Under the pieces are notes generated by a model. That model was not told the origin of the DNA. It ran no database searches and saw only the letters and a program-made list of their open reading frames with translations. Of a stretch of DNA of 64,000 bases, positions 44,506 to 53,692 are shown piece after piece. A program made the position numbers and the translations under genes. The number at the start of each line of letters is the position of its first letter. The stretch's first letter is position 1. The stretch is from NCBI RefSeq assembly GCF_004365965.1, contig NZ_SOEB01000002.1, positions 186,001 through 250,000 of the forward strand, written 5' to 3'. Source of the DNA: Rhodovulum visakhapatnamense (lineage in GTDB: Bacteria; Pseudomonadota; Alphaproteobacteria; Rhodobacterales; Rhodobacteraceae).

Positions 44506-45269
44506 CCCCCCTGCCCCCGGCCTTTCTCATGGCCCCCATCGCCCACCGCGCGTTCCATGACCGCGCCGCCGGGCGGCCCGAGAACTCGGTCGAGGCGGTG
44601 CGCGCCGCCATCGCCGGGGGCTACGGCATCGAGATCGACATCCAGCCCTCGGCCGACGGCGTGCCGATGGTGTTTCACGATTACGACCTCGCCCGGCTGA
44701 CGGGCGAGACCGGCCCGGTCGCGGGCCGGAGCGCGGCCGAACTGGGCGCGATCCCGCTGAGTGGCGGCACGGAGGGCATCCCGACGCTCGACCGGGTGCT
44801 TGACGAGGTCGCGGGCCGGGTGCCGCTGCTGATCGAGATCAAGGATCAGGACGGGGCCATGGGCGCCGCCGTCGGCCCGCTGGAACGGGCGGTGGCCGCG
44901 GCTCTCGGGGGCTATGACGGCCCGGTCGCGCTGATGTCCTTCAACCCGCACAGCGTGGCGGCGCTGGCCGAGGCCGCGCCCGACCGGCCGCGCGGGCTGA
45001 CGACCTGCGCCTATGAGGCGAAGGACTGGCCGACGCTGCATGCCCCGGTGCGGGACACGCTGCGCGAGATCCCCGATTACGACCGGGTCGGCGCGTCCTT
45101 CATCTCGCATCTTTGGCGCGATCTGGCCCGGCCGCGGGTGGCCGAGCTCAAGGCCCGGGGCGCCGCGATCCTGTGCTGGACGGTGCGCAGCCCGGCGGAC
45201 GAGCGCATTGCCCGCACGGTCGCCGCGAACATCACCTTCGAGGGCTACGCCGCGGCGCGGCCCGCTTGA
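44502..45269 (+). CDS. Glycerophosphodiester phosphodiesterase
   Basis: A 255-residue TIM-barrel GDPD enzyme that splits glycerophosphodiesters to glycerol-3-phosphate and an alcohol. IAHRAFHDRAAGRPENSVEAV and GIEIDIQPSADGVPMVFHDYDLARLTG contain the catalytic His and metal ligands (HR, E-x-D, H-D). No signal peptide is seen, so it is cytoplasmic, like UgpQ. It overlaps ridA by 4 bases. Confidence 0.92.
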   Translation: MTPLPPAFLMAPIAHRAFHDRAAGRPENSVEAVRAAIAGGYGIEIDIQPSADGVPMVFHDYDLARLTGETGPVAGRSAAELGAIPLSGGTEGIPTLDRVLDEVAGRVPLLIEIKDQDGAMGAAVGPLERAVAAALGGYDGPVALMSFNPHSVAALAEAAPDRPRGLTTCAYEAKDWPTLHAPVRDTLREIPDYDRVGASFISHLWRDLARPRVAELKARGAAILCWTVRSPADERIARTVAANITFEGYAAARPA

Positions 45270-45317
45270 CCCGGCCCCCGGCGGCCCCACCTCAAGGGGA
45301 AAGCCGGGGCAGGACAG

Positions 45318-46529
45318 ATGCGCGCGAGTGAGCTCGAGGCAGACCAGGTCGAGATCGAGGTTCTGACCTCGATCGACCAGATCGAAGAGGACCAGTGGCA
45401 GGCCTGCGCCTGCCCCGAAGCGGCCGATGGCGGCCGCCCCGAAGATCCGTTCACCACCTACCGCTTTCTCGCGGCGCTGGAACACAGCGGCTCGGTCGGG
45501 CCCGGCACCGGCTGGCAGCCGCATCATCTGGTGGCCCGCGACGGAAGCGGCGTCTTCGCCGTCGCGCCGCTTTACGCCAAATCCCACAGCCAGGGCGAAT
45601 ACATCTTCGATCATGGCTGGGCCGATGGCTATGAACGGGCGGGCGGGCAGTATTACCCCAAGCTGCAGATCGCGGTGCCCTTCACGCCCGCCACCGGCCG
45701 CCGGTTCCTGACCCGCCCGGGCCAGGAGACGCGCGGGCGGGCGGCCCTCGTCGAGGGGGCGGTACGCCTTGCCGCACAGAACGCGCTTTCGTCGGTCCAC
45801 ATCACCTTCTGCACCGAGGCCGAGGCCGAGGCGGGCCGCGAAATGGGGCTGTTGCATCGCGTCACCCAGCAGTTCCACTGGGAAAACCGCGCCTATGCCG
45901 ATTTCGACGCCTTCCTCGCCACGCTGTCCTCGCGCAAGCGCAAGAACATCCGCAAGGAACGCGCCACCGCGGCAGTCTTCGGCGGCACCATCCGGGCGCT
46001 GAACGGCGATGCAATCCGGCCCGAGCACTGGGACGCCTTCTGGCGGTTCTACCAGGATACCGGCGCGCGCAAATGGGGCACGCCCTACCTGACGCGCGCC
46101 TGCTTCGACCGGTTGCACGAGACCATGCGCGAGGACATGCTGCTGGTTCTGGCCGAGAGCGACGGCCGACCCGTCGCGGGCGCGCTGAACTTCATCGGCC
46201 GGTCGCGGCTTTACGGGCGCTACTGGGGAGCCGTCGAGGACCACCCCTGCCTGCATTTCGAACTGTGCTATTATCGCGCCATCGACTTTGCCATCGCCCA
46301 TGGCCTCGACACCGTCGAGGCGGGCGCGCAGGGCATGCACAAGCTGTCGCGCGGGTATCTGCCGACGCCCACCCATTCGCTGCACTGGATCGCCGATCCG
46401 GGGCTGCGGGCCGCGGTCGACCATTTCCTGCGGGCCGAGCGCGAGGCCGTCGCCGAAGAGATCGAGGTGATCACCGCCTACGGGCCGTTCCGCAAGACCG
46501 TGAAAGACCAGGAGGAGGAACAGGAATGA
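45318..46529 (+). CDS. FemAB-like (DUF482) GNAT-fold acyltransferase
   Basis: A 403-residue protein of the PF04339/DUF482 family, double GNAT folds related to FemAB. Markers are LPYLSSRKR-type [13 protein letters not shown] (about 210), [39 protein letters not shown] and [18 protein letters not shown]. The last segment, [24 protein letters not shown], is diagnostic. Members are thought to transfer acyl or aminoacyl groups, but no substrate is known. It is 48 bases after the GDPD gene and overlaps phhB by 4 bases. Confidence 0.85.
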   Translation: MRASELEADQVEIEVLTSIDQIEEDQWQACACPEAADGGRPEDPFTTYRFLAALEHSGSVGPGTGWQPHHLVARDGSGVFAVAPLYAKSHSQGEYIFDHGWADGYERAGGQYYPKLQIAVPFTPATGRRFLTRPGQETRGRAALVEGAVRLAAQNALSSVHITFCTEAEAEAGREMGLLHRVTQQFHWENRAYADFDAFLATLSSRKRKNIRKERATAAVFGGTIRALNGDAIRPEHWDAFWRFYQDTGARKWGTPYLTRACFDRLHETMREDMLLVLAESDGRPVAGALNFIGRSRLYGRYWGAVEDHPCLHFELCYYRAIDFAIAHGLDTVEAGAQGMHKLSRGYLPTPTHSLHWIADPGLRAAVDHFLRAEREAVAEEIEVITAYGPFRKTVKDQEEEQE

Positions 46530-46819
46530 CCGGAAAACTGACCGGGGACGAACGCAAGCTGGAACTGTCGCCGCTTCTCGCCCATGGCTGGAGCGAGGTC
46601 GAGGGCCGCGACGCCATCGCCAAGACCTATGAATTCGGCGATTTCGTCTCGGCCTTCGGGTTCATGACCCGGGCCGCGCTTTGGGCCGAGAAGATGAACC
46701 ACCATCCCGAATGGTCCAATGTCTACAAGACCGTCGAGGTCACGCTGTCGACCCATGACGCGGGCGGGCTGACCATGAAGGATGTCGATCTGGCGCGAAA
46801 GATGGACGCGCTCGCCTGA
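46526..46819 (+). CDS. phhB: 4a-hydroxytetrahydrobiopterin dehydratase (PCD/DCoH)
   Basis: A 97-residue pterin-4a-carbinolamine dehydratase. The family signature is [28 protein letters not shown], including the active-site histidines. It recycles the pterin cofactor of aromatic amino-acid hydroxylases and may have a moonlighting role, as no phenylalanine hydroxylase gene is near. The start overlaps the previous stop (ATGA). AGGAGGAGGAA lies upstream within the previous gene. Confidence 0.93.
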   Translation: MTGKLTGDERKLELSPLLAHGWSEVEGRDAIAKTYEFGDFVSAFGFMTRAALWAEKMNHHPEWSNVYKTVEVTLSTHDAGGLTMKDVDLARKMDALA

Positions 46820-46826
46820 GCGCGGA

Positions 46827-46850
46827 CGCCCGCCCCCAAAGGGACGGGCG
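46827..46850. terminator. Hairpin between convergent phhB and peroxiredoxin genes
   Basis: CGCCCG (46827-46832) and CGGGCG (46845-46850) plus an inner CCC/GGG pair form a stem around AAA, with two unpaired Cs and an A. No T-run follows, so it may be a weak or Rho-assisted terminator. Confidence 0.4.
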
Positions 46851-46856
46851 CGGGTC

Positions 46857-47345
46857 TCAGATCTGTTCCAGCAGGGTTTCGCCGGCCGAGATCGAGCATT
46901 CGCCCGGGCTCGCCTCGACATTGAGTTTCTTCACCACGCCGTCCTCTACCAGCATGGCATAGCGCTTGGACCGCGAAATCAGCCCGGCGGGCGGCGCGTC
47001 GAAATCCATGCCGATGGCTTTGGTAAAGCTGGCATCGGCATCGGCCAGCATGGTGATGCCCGCCGCATGCGCGCCGGTCGCCTCGCCCCAGGCCTTCATC
47101 ACGAAGGGGTCGTTGACGGCGATGCAGGCAATCTCGTCGACGCCCTTCGCGGCCAGCTTGTCCTTCGCCTTGATGAAGCTTGGCATATGCGCCGAATGGC
47201 AGGTCGGCGTGAAGGCCCCCGGCACCGCGAACAGCACCACCTTGCGGCCCTTCAGCTTGCCGGACAGCGAGACGGCGCCCGGCCCGTCTGCCCCCATTTC
47301 GGTAAAGCTCGCCTCGGGCAGACGGTCGCCTTCGGAAATCGCCAT
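46857..47345 (-). CDS. Peroxiredoxin (Prx5-type)
   Basis: A 162-residue AhpC/TSA-fold peroxidase of the atypical Prx5 group. The peroxidatic Cys49 lies in PGAFTPTCHSAHMPSF; Cys74 and one cysteine in SPGECSISAGE could resolve. It reduces hydrogen peroxide and organic hydroperoxides in the cytoplasm. The ATG at 47345 follows GAGGAAG. It is divergent from the flavoprotein reductase gene 80 bases away, which may share control. Confidence 0.93.
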   Translation of the reverse strand: MAISEGDRLPEASFTEMGADGPGAVSLSGKLKGRKVVLFAVPGAFTPTCHSAHMPSFIKAKDKLAAKGVDEIACIAVNDPFVMKAWGEATGAHAAGITMLADADASFTKAIGMDFDAPPAGLISRSKRYAMLVEDGVVKKLNVEASPGECSISAGETLLEQI

Positions 47346-47425
47346 GACTTCTTCCTCCTGATCCATTGCATTGCGTTTCGCGGCTCAGATAGTGTGCGAC
47401 CCGGATCGTGCCAGAGCGGAAGTCC

Positions 47426-48631
47426 ATGTCTCACATCGTTATCATCGGCGCCGGACAGGCGGGAGCGGCGCTGGCCGCGAAACTGAGGGCGCTTGGCCAT
47501 GACGGGCCGCTGACCCTGATCGGAGACGAACCGGCGCCGCCCTATCAGCGCCCGCCGCTGTCGAAGAAATACCTGCTGGGCGAGATGCCGCTGGACCGGC
47601 TCTATCTGCGCCCCCCGGCATTCTATGCCGAGGCCGGGATAGATCTCCGCCTGGGCGAAACGGTGATCGCCATCGACCGCGCCCGCGGCCGGGTGGTGCT
47701 TGAAGGCGGAGAGATCGGCTATGACATGCTGGCGCTCGCCACCGGCGCCGCCCCCCGGCGCCTGCCCGCCGACAAGGGTGGCGCGCTTGCGGGCATCCAT
47801 GTGGTCCGCACGCTGGCCGATGTCGACGCGATGGCGCCTGCCTTCCGCTCCGGCGCCCGCGCGCTGATCGTCGGCGGCGGCTATATCGGGCTCGAGGCGG
47901 CGGCGGTTGCGTCCCGTCTGGGGCTGAAAGTCACCCTGACCGAGGCCGCGCCGCGCATCCTGCAGCGCGTTGCCGCGCCCGAGACCTCGGACTGGTTCCG
48001 CGCGCTCCATGCCGCTCATGACGTCGAGATCCGCGAGGCGACCGGCCTGACCCGCCTGCTGGGCGAGACCCGCGTCACCGGTGCCGAGCTGGCCGATGGC
48101 AGCATCATCGAGGCCGATTTCGTCATCCTCGGGATCGGCGTCGCCCCGGCGACCGCGCTGGCCGAGGCGGCCGGGCTGACGGTCGAGGCAGGCATCGCCG
48201 TCGATGCGATGGGCCGGACCTCGGACCCCGCGATCTGGGCCGCGGGCGACTGCACCAGCCTGCCCTATCGCGGCGGCCGGATCCGGCTTGAAAGCGTGCA
48301 GAACGCCATCGACCAGGCCGAGGCGGTCGCGGCCAACATGCTGGGCGCGGACACGCCCTACGATCCGAAGCCATGGTTCTGGTCCGACCAGTATGACGTC
48401 AAGCTGCAGATCGCGGGGCTGAACCTCGGCTACGACCGCGTGGTGGTCCGCCCCGGCGACCGCGCGGGCAGCGTGAGCCACTGGTATTATCGCGGCGCCG
48501 AGCTGCTGGCGGTCGACGCGATGAACGACCCGCGCGCCTACATGACGGCCAAGCGTCTGATCGAGGCGGGCCGCTCGCCCGATCCCGAAAGCGTCGCCAC
48601 CGGCGATCTCAAGGCGCTGATGGCGGCATGA
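47426..48631 (+). CDS. FAD-dependent oxidoreductase, ferredoxin-reductase type
   Basis: A 401-residue flavoprotein of the putidaredoxin/rhodocoxin reductase group. FAD binding is at HIVIIGAGQAGAALAAKLR (3-21), NAD binding at ALIVGGGYIGLEAAAVASRLG (about 150), and the second FAD motif at IWAAGDCTSLPY (about 275). The C-terminal reductase dimerisation domain is intact (YHYRGAELLAVDAMNDPRAYM-type). Partners are usually [2Fe-2S] ferredoxins with P450s or oxygenases, none of which is visible here. It overlaps rsmD by 4 bases. Confidence 0.9.
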   Translation: MSHIVIIGAGQAGAALAAKLRALGHDGPLTLIGDEPAPPYQRPPLSKKYLLGEMPLDRLYLRPPAFYAEAGIDLRLGETVIAIDRARGRVVLEGGEIGYDMLALATGAAPRRLPADKGGALAGIHVVRTLADVDAMAPAFRSGARALIVGGGYIGLEAAAVASRLGLKVTLTEAAPRILQRVAAPETSDWFRALHAAHDVEIREATGLTRLLGETRVTGAELADGSIIEADFVILGIGVAPATALAEAAGLTVEAGIAVDAMGRTSDPAIWAAGDCTSLPYRGGRIRLESVQNAIDQAEAVAANMLGADTPYDPKPWFWSDQYDVKLQIAGLNLGYDRVVVRPGDRAGSVSHWYYRGAELLAVDAMNDPRAYMTAKRLIEAGRSPDPESVATGDLKALMAA

Positions 48632-49188
48632 GGATCGTGGCAGGACGGTTCCGCGGCCGGGCGCTGGCTTCGGTCGGCAAGGGCGATCCGGCGGCGCATC
48701 TGCGCCCGACGACCGACCGGGTGCGCGAAAGCCTTTTCAATCTTCTGCTGAACGGCGGCTATGGCGATCCGGTCGGCGGTGCCCAGGTGCTCGACCTCTT
48801 CGCAGGCACCGGCGCGCTGGGGCTCGAGGCGCTCTCGCGCGGCGCCGCCCATGTCACCTTCGTCGATGACGGCACGACGGCGCTGGCGCTGGTCCGCGAG
48901 AATGTGGCGCTGTGCCGGGCCGAGGCGGACTGCACGATCCTGCGCCGGAACGCGACCCGGCCCGGCCCCGCCCCCGAAGCGCCCGCGACGCTGGTCTTTC
49001 TGGACCCGCCCTATGGCAAGGGTCTTGGCGAAAAGGGGCTGGCCGCATGCCTTGCGGGCGGCTGGATCGCGCCGGGCGCCCTGATCGTCTGGGAAGAGGG
49101 CGCGGCGGTGACCCCGCCCGAGGGGGTCGAGCTTCTGGACAGCCGCCGCTATGGCGAAACCGGAATTTCCATCCTCGAAGTCCGCTGA
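48628..49188 (+). CDS. rsmD: 16S rRNA (guanine(966)-N(2))-methyltransferase RsmD
   Basis: A 186-residue Rossmann methyltransferase. MRIVAGRFRGRALASV at the N-terminus, LRPTTDRVRESLFNLL, the SAM motif VLDLFAGTGALGLEALSRGA and the catalytic DPPYG are all in place. It methylates G966 of 16S rRNA in the assembled small subunit. Overlaps the preceding flavoprotein stop (ATGA). Confidence 0.95.
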   Translation: MRIVAGRFRGRALASVGKGDPAAHLRPTTDRVRESLFNLLLNGGYGDPVGGAQVLDLFAGTGALGLEALSRGAAHVTFVDDGTTALALVRENVALCRAEADCTILRRNATRPGPAPEAPATLVFLDPPYGKGLGEKGLAACLAGGWIAPGALIVWEEGAAVTPPEGVELLDSRRYGETGISILEVR

Positions 49189-49229
49189 CCCGCTTGCCGG
49201 AAGGCCATCGCCCCCCCATCTGGTCGGCC

Positions 49230-50174
49230 ATGACCGAGCCGCTGAGCCACGACACCGATGCCGCCCTGATCGCCGCCGCGCGCAGTTATTTCGCCGCGCG
49301 CCGCGCGCGTGTACCGGCCTTTGCCCGGCGGCGCTTCGGGGTCGTCGGGGCGCTGCGGCTGCACCGCCACGCGCTGGGCTGGGATGTGCTCAGGGCGCCG
49401 GTCAACGTGCTGCTGTCGCCGGTGCTGATCCTGACCCGGCTGGGCGCCTGGGGGGCCGGGCGACTGGGCGCGCGCCGCGTTGCGGCCTGGCTTGGCGCGC
49501 GGCAGATCCTGCTGCCCACCGCCGTCGCCACGGCGGCCGAGCGCGCGGTGGTGGTCGATCTGCTGGAACTGCCCTGGGACGGCCCCGGCGGCGCCAGCGG
49601 CAAGGATGCGCTGGCCCGCGCGATCCTCGCCCGGCCCGACCTCGCAGCCCTGGTCGCGGCGCGGGCCGAGGCCCCCGCTCTAGGCGCCCGGGCCCTCGGG
49701 GATTATGGCGGCACCCGCTCGGCGGTGGCCGAGATGACCACGGCGCTGGGCACGATGGGGGCGGGCGCGCTGGCCTTCCAGTCGCTGACGCCCGGCATGG
49801 TGTCCTTCGCGCCCGGGATCGCCGCCATCGTCGCGCATCAGGCCGCCATCGCCGCCTTCCCGCTGGGCGGGCTTCTCGGCACCGCCTGGTACGGGGTCTT
49901 TCCCGCCGCCGCGCCCGCCTGGATGACCGTCGCGATCACCGTGCCGCTGATCGGCCTTGGCGCGCTGGTCGCGGCCTTCGCGGGCGTGATCGCCGACCCG
50001 GTTCAGGTGGCGCTCGGCATGCATCAGCGCCGGTTGAACCGGCTGATCGACGCGCTGGAGGACGCCTTTACCGGCACCGGGCGGCGCGGCTTCGCCGCAC
50101 GCGAACATTATTTCGCGCGGCTTCTCGATCTTTCCGATGCCGGGCTGGCCGCGATCAGGCTGATGCGGGGTTGA
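49230..50174 (+). CDS. Conserved Rhodobacterales membrane-associated protein (DUF6635-like)
   Basis: A 314-residue protein that resembles uncharacterised proteins of Rhodobacterales (tentatively DUF6635). Residues about 165-260 form three to four hydrophobic Gly/Ala-rich segments (MGAGALAFQSLTPGMVSFAP, FPLGGLLGTAWYGVFPAAAP, TVPLIGLGALVAAFAGVI). The N-terminal 40 residues are basic (AARRARVPAFARRRFG). No catalytic motif is visible. It is 41 bases after rsmD. Function unknown. Confidence 0.65.
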   Translation: MTEPLSHDTDAALIAAARSYFAARRARVPAFARRRFGVVGALRLHRHALGWDVLRAPVNVLLSPVLILTRLGAWGAGRLGARRVAAWLGARQILLPTAVATAAERAVVVDLLELPWDGPGGASGKDALARAILARPDLAALVAARAEAPALGARALGDYGGTRSAVAEMTTALGTMGAGALAFQSLTPGMVSFAPGIAAIVAHQAAIAAFPLGGLLGTAWYGVFPAAAPAWMTVAITVPLIGLGALVAAFAGVIADPVQVALGMHQRRLNRLIDALEDAFTGTGRRGFAAREHYFARLLDLSDAGLAAIRLMRG

Positions 50175-50214
50175 ACCGCCCCGAAGAAGAGCCCGGAGGC
50201 ACCTGTTGCGTCAT

Positions 50215-50270
50215 GGGTATTTGGGCCAAGAAGAAGCCCAAGCCGTCTCTTCTTCTTGGAAAAAATACCC
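50215..50270. repeat. Long imperfect palindrome, terminator-like intergenic element
   Basis: Nested inverted repeats: outer GGGTATTT (50215-50222) with AAATACCC (50263-50270), and inner CCAAGAAGAAG (50226-50236) with CTTCTTCTTGG (50249-50259), around a 12-base loop. It lies between convergent genes. Similar GGGTATTT plus AAGAAG palindromes recur in Rhodobacterales genomes to my knowledge; only one copy is visible here. It could end transcription from either side. Confidence 0.7.
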
Positions 50271-50303
50271 CCAGCACGCTCTCCGTCCCGCGATACGGCC
50301 GGA

Positions 50304-51836
50304 TCAGACGGCCTGGAACATCGGGAAGGTCACGCCCAGCGCCCAGGCAAGGAAGAGGCCAAGCCCAAGACCGACGCCCGCAGGCCGGTTCGTGGCGCGG
50401 CCGATCCAGCCGCCCATGGTGCCGAACAGCAGATAGAAGATCAGGATGATCGGCAGGATCAGCAGCAGGAAGAACAGACGGTGGAAATCGAGCGCGGTGG
50501 CGATCCCGAGCGAGACCAGGAAAGCGCCGCGCGACACAAGGCCGCGCCAGACCGGCGCCCGGCCGCCCTCGACCATCAGCGCGTCCGACAGCATGTAAGG
50601 CACCGCCCCCACCACCATTGCAGCGATGATGAGGCCGCGGATCGGGATCGGCCAGAACGAGGTCACGTAGCGATCCATGGCGAAGCCGAAGACCCCGATG
50701 GTGTAAAGCGCCACCAGCGCGGCCAGCGCCAGGATCCGGCCGATTTCGCGCCAGCCTGCCCAGCGCACCTCGCCCCACCAGGCCAGAAGTGCCAGCACCA
50801 TCGCGCCGTAAAGCGCGAAATGGACGGCCAGGTAATCGGCCACCAGCACCGGCAGAAAGCGGGTTTCGAACGGCGCCAGGATCAGCGGCACCGCCACCGC
50901 CGGAAGCAGCGCCACGATCAGGAAACGGCGGCGCGGCAGCGGCGCGGGCCGGGGCGCCTCGGTCTGGCCGCGCATCCGCGCCAGAGGCCAGGCCAGCGCC
51001 ACGATGCCAACCAGCAGCAGCGCGATCCAGCCGCCGATCTCGACGACCGGCCCGCCGCTTGTCCGCCCGAAGGTCGCATCGAGCCAGGCCCGCGTCTCGC
51101 GCAGCGCGGTCGGCGACCAGATCACGCCGATATGCTCGACATCGGGGGCCAGCAGCGCCCGCCGCCCGGTGCCCGTCGCCGGATCGCCCACGGTATCGCC
51201 CAGCAGCGCCGACGGATCGGCCAGCTGCAGCGCCTCGAGCGGGTCCGTGGCCAGCCGGCTTTCCCATTCCCCGTTGATCATCAGCAGGTTCGATGGCTCG
51301 GTTGCGGTGATCGAGTCGTTCGCCGCAGCGATCCCGATGGTGGCCGCGATCCGGGCGTCGTCGCGCGCCTCGCGGATCGCGATATAGCTGCCCATGGAAT
51401 GGCCGAGGATCGCGACCCGCCCGTCGGCCCAGGGCCGGGCCAGCGCCGCATCGGTCACCCGCCGCGTCTCGGCCATCAGCAGAAGCGCCGTGCCCTCGGG
51501 ACTGTCGAGATCGCCCGACATCGGCACCGGGTTGCGCCCGTGCCCTTCGTAATCGAACGCAACCGCCGCATAGCCCGCGCGCGCCAGCGTCAGCGACCAG
51601 GCCTGCATCAGCTGGCGCGATCCGGCAAAGCCGTGCGAGACGATCACCACCGGGGCGGGCGGCGCGTCCCTCAGCCGGTAGACCGTGGCGGGCGTCGCGC
51701 CGGTGCCGGGCACCGGGGCGATCACGATGCCGCGCCGCTCGGACTCGAGCTGCCAGACCGAGACCGCGATCGCCAGAAGCGCCGCAAGCCCCACGATCCA
51801 GCGCATCGGCGTCAGACGTGCGAAGAGTTCGACCAT
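50304..51836 (-). CDS. Alpha/beta hydrolase fused to a polytopic membrane domain
   Basis: A 510-residue protein. An N-terminal membrane helix (about 11-27) is followed by an alpha/beta hydrolase (about 40-280) with the oxyanion segment IVSHGFAGSRQ, the nucleophile elbow GHSMGSY and a likely His in APDVEHIGVIW. From about 285 there are eight hydrophobic helices to the C-terminus. The hydrolase would face the periplasm. Its natural substrate is not predictable. The gene starts 82 bases downstream of map on the same strand. Confidence 0.8.
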   Translation of the reverse strand: MVELFARLTPMRWIVGLAALLAIAVSVWQLESERRGIVIAPVPGTGATPATVYRLRDAPPAPVVIVSHGFAGSRQLMQAWSLTLARAGYAAVAFDYEGHGRNPVPMSGDLDSPEGTALLLMAETRRVTDAALARPWADGRVAILGHSMGSYIAIREARDDARIAATIGIAAANDSITATEPSNLLMINGEWESRLATDPLEALQLADPSALLGDTVGDPATGTGRRALLAPDVEHIGVIWSPTALRETRAWLDATFGRTSGGPVVEIGGWIALLLVGIVALAWPLARMRGQTEAPRPAPLPRRRFLIVALLPAVAVPLILAPFETRFLPVLVADYLAVHFALYGAMVLALLAWWGEVRWAGWREIGRILALAALVALYTIGVFGFAMDRYVTSFWPIPIRGLIIAAMVVGAVPYMLSDALMVEGGRAPVWRGLVSRGAFLVSLGIATALDFHRLFFLLLILPIILIFYLLFGTMGGWIGRATNRPAGVGLGLGLFLAWALGVTFPMFQAV

Positions 51837-51918
51837 GATACCGCCTCTCTCGCCGCCCGAAGGCGGCGGACTGCCCGGAGTGTCGTTCGGAGCGCCGCGC
51901 CCCGGAAAGGGCGACGGC

Positions 51919-52782
51919 TCAGCTGTAGGTAGGGTGGAACAACCCGCCCGGCGAGAGCGTGAAGATCTCGCAGCCATCGGCGGTGACGCCGATCGAATGC
52001 TCGAACTGGGCCGAGAGCGACTTGTCGCGGGTCACGGCGGTCCAGTCATCGGCCAGGATCTTGGTCTCGGGACGGCCCAGATTGACCATCGGTTCGATGG
52101 TGAAGAACATGCCCTCTTCCAGAACCGGGGTCGGGTCGCGGGTCGGGTTGCCCGAAATCGTGACCTTCCGGCCCTCCTCGTCCAGCCGGAACGGCGCGTA
52201 ATGCAGCACGTTCGGCGGCGCGTGGAACACCCGCCCCAGCCCGTGGCCGCAGAAATCGCGCACCACGCTCATGCGATGGGATTCGACATAGGCCTGAATG
52301 GCCGCGCCGATATCGCCGAAGGTGTTGCCGGGCCGGACCGCCTCGATCCCCTTGAACAGCGAATCGTGGGTGACCTGGATCAGCCGCTCGGCCTTGCGCG
52401 AGAGCTTGCCCGCCACATACATCCGGCTGGTATCGCCGTACCAGCCATCGACAATCACCGTCACGTCGACATTGAGGATGTCGCCATCCTTCAGCACCTT
52501 GGGTCCCGGGATGCCGTGGCAGACCACGTGGTTCACCGAGATGCAGCTGGCGTGCTTGTAGCCCTTGTAGCCGATGGTGGCGGACACCGCGCCCTTGGCC
52601 TCGACCAGATCGGTGATGACGCGGTCGATCTCGGCCGTCGTCTGGCCGGGGAAGACCAGAGGCGCGATTTCGTCGAGGATCTCGGCCGCCACACGTCCCG
52701 CGGCATGCATGCCGGCGAAATCCTCGGGCTCGTAGATGCGAATGTTGTCCTTCGTCCGCCTGCCGCGGGTCTTCTCGTCCAA
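51919..52782 (-). CDS. map: Methionine aminopeptidase, type I
   Basis: A 287-residue metalloprotease that removes the initiator methionine after deformylation. Dinuclear-site segments are LNVDVTVIVDGWYGDTSRMY, CGHGLGRVFHAPPNVLHY, EEGMFFTIEPMVNLG and AQFEHSIGVT. TTG 52782 is preferred: AAGGAG lies 6 bases before it and the product starts MDEKTRGRRTKDNIRIYEP. ATG 52797 would add 5 residues but would have no clear ribosome site. It functionally follows the def genes at 22-23 kb but is not linked to them. Confidence 0.94.
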   Translation of the reverse strand: MDEKTRGRRTKDNIRIYEPEDFAGMHAAGRVAAEILDEIAPLVFPGQTTAEIDRVITDLVEAKGAVSATIGYKGYKHASCISVNHVVCHGIPGPKVLKDGDILNVDVTVIVDGWYGDTSRMYVAGKLSRKAERLIQVTHDSLFKGIEAVRPGNTFGDIGAAIQAYVESHRMSVVRDFCGHGLGRVFHAPPNVLHYAPFRLDEEGRKVTISGNPTRDPTPVLEEGMFFTIEPMVNLGRPETKILADDWTAVTRDKSLSAQFEHSIGVTADGCEIFTLSPGGLFHPTYS

Positions 52783-52864
52783 TGCGCACTCCTTCATGGC
52801 TTGACCCAGAGATACGCTCCGCCGCCGGCAAAGACCAGAGGCGGAACGGTCGCGCCGGTCCGCC

Positions 52865-53572
52865 TCAGCCCAGATCGACCGGAAGCGCCTGCGCAAGCGT
52901 CACGCCCTCGGGGCCGATGCGGGTGGCGTGGCACAGGAAGACGACCCCCGCCGCGGCCGCCGCGCGGGCGGCTGCGGCATAGCCCGGGTCAAGATCGGCG
53001 GCGAGCCCGAAGCGCGCGCAATCCGTCCGCTGCACAAGAAACAGGACCGCCGCCCGGTGCCCGGCAGCCACCATCCGGGCCAGATCGCGCATGTGCCGGG
53101 CGCCGCGCGCCGTCACGCAATCGGGAAACTCGGCCCGATCGCCCTCGCGGCGCAGATGCACGTTCTTGACCTCGAGATAGGTGTCGGGCTGGCCGGCCGC
53201 GCTCAGCAGGAAATCGACCCGGCTGCGGGCGGCATAGCGCACCTCGGGGCGGACCCGGCCATGGCCCGGCAGCGCCGGAACCCGGCCCTCGGCCAGCGCC
53301 TCGGCCACCACCCGGTTGGCAAAGCCCGCATCGACCCCGGCCCAGTGCCCGCCCGGAAGCTCGGCCAGCCGCCAGGAAAAGCCAAGCTTGCGGCGCGGAT
53401 CGTCATTGGGCTCCAGCCAGACCCGAAGCCCCGGATCGGTCAGCCCCAGCATCGCGCCGGGGTTCGGGCAATGCGCCGTCACCTCGGCCCCGTCCTCCAG
53501 CCGCACATCCGCGAGGAACCGCTTGCAGCGTCGGATCAGCCGCCCCGGCACGAGGGGTCTTTGAAAGCGCAT
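52865..53572 (-). CDS. sfsA: DNA/RNA nuclease SfsA
   Basis: A 235-residue protein of the SfsA family. MRFQRPLVPGRLIRRCKRFLADV, HCPNPGAMLGLTDPG, VDFLLSAAGQPDTYLEVKNVHL (the nuclease-like E-V-K) and RGARHMRDLARMVAAGHRAAVLFLVQR are the conserved parts. E. coli SfsA was first described as a sugar fermentation stimulator and has a nuclease-like fold. It is 82 bases upstream of map, on the same strand, and diverges from cinA. Confidence 0.94.
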   Translation of the reverse strand: MRFQRPLVPGRLIRRCKRFLADVRLEDGAEVTAHCPNPGAMLGLTDPGLRVWLEPNDDPRRKLGFSWRLAELPGGHWAGVDAGFANRVVAEALAEGRVPALPGHGRVRPEVRYAARSRVDFLLSAAGQPDTYLEVKNVHLRREGDRAEFPDCVTARGARHMRDLARMVAAGHRAAVLFLVQRTDCARFGLAADLDPGYAAAARAAAAAGVVFLCHATRIGPEGVTLAQALPVDLG

Positions 53573-53692
53573 GGCGGGCTCCTATACCGAAGGACACAGA
53601 CCGGCAAGCCGGGCACGGACAGGGCCGGAAAGGCCCCCGCGACCGGGTCCGGGCAGATCGGCCGGTCGAGGAGGCCGGGCAAGGAGGCAGCC

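Noticed and set aside
44124-46424. A 766-residue minus-strand open frame
   Set aside because: It is antisense to the RidA, GDPD and FemAB-like genes, all of which are well supported, and has no ribosome site or domain pattern.
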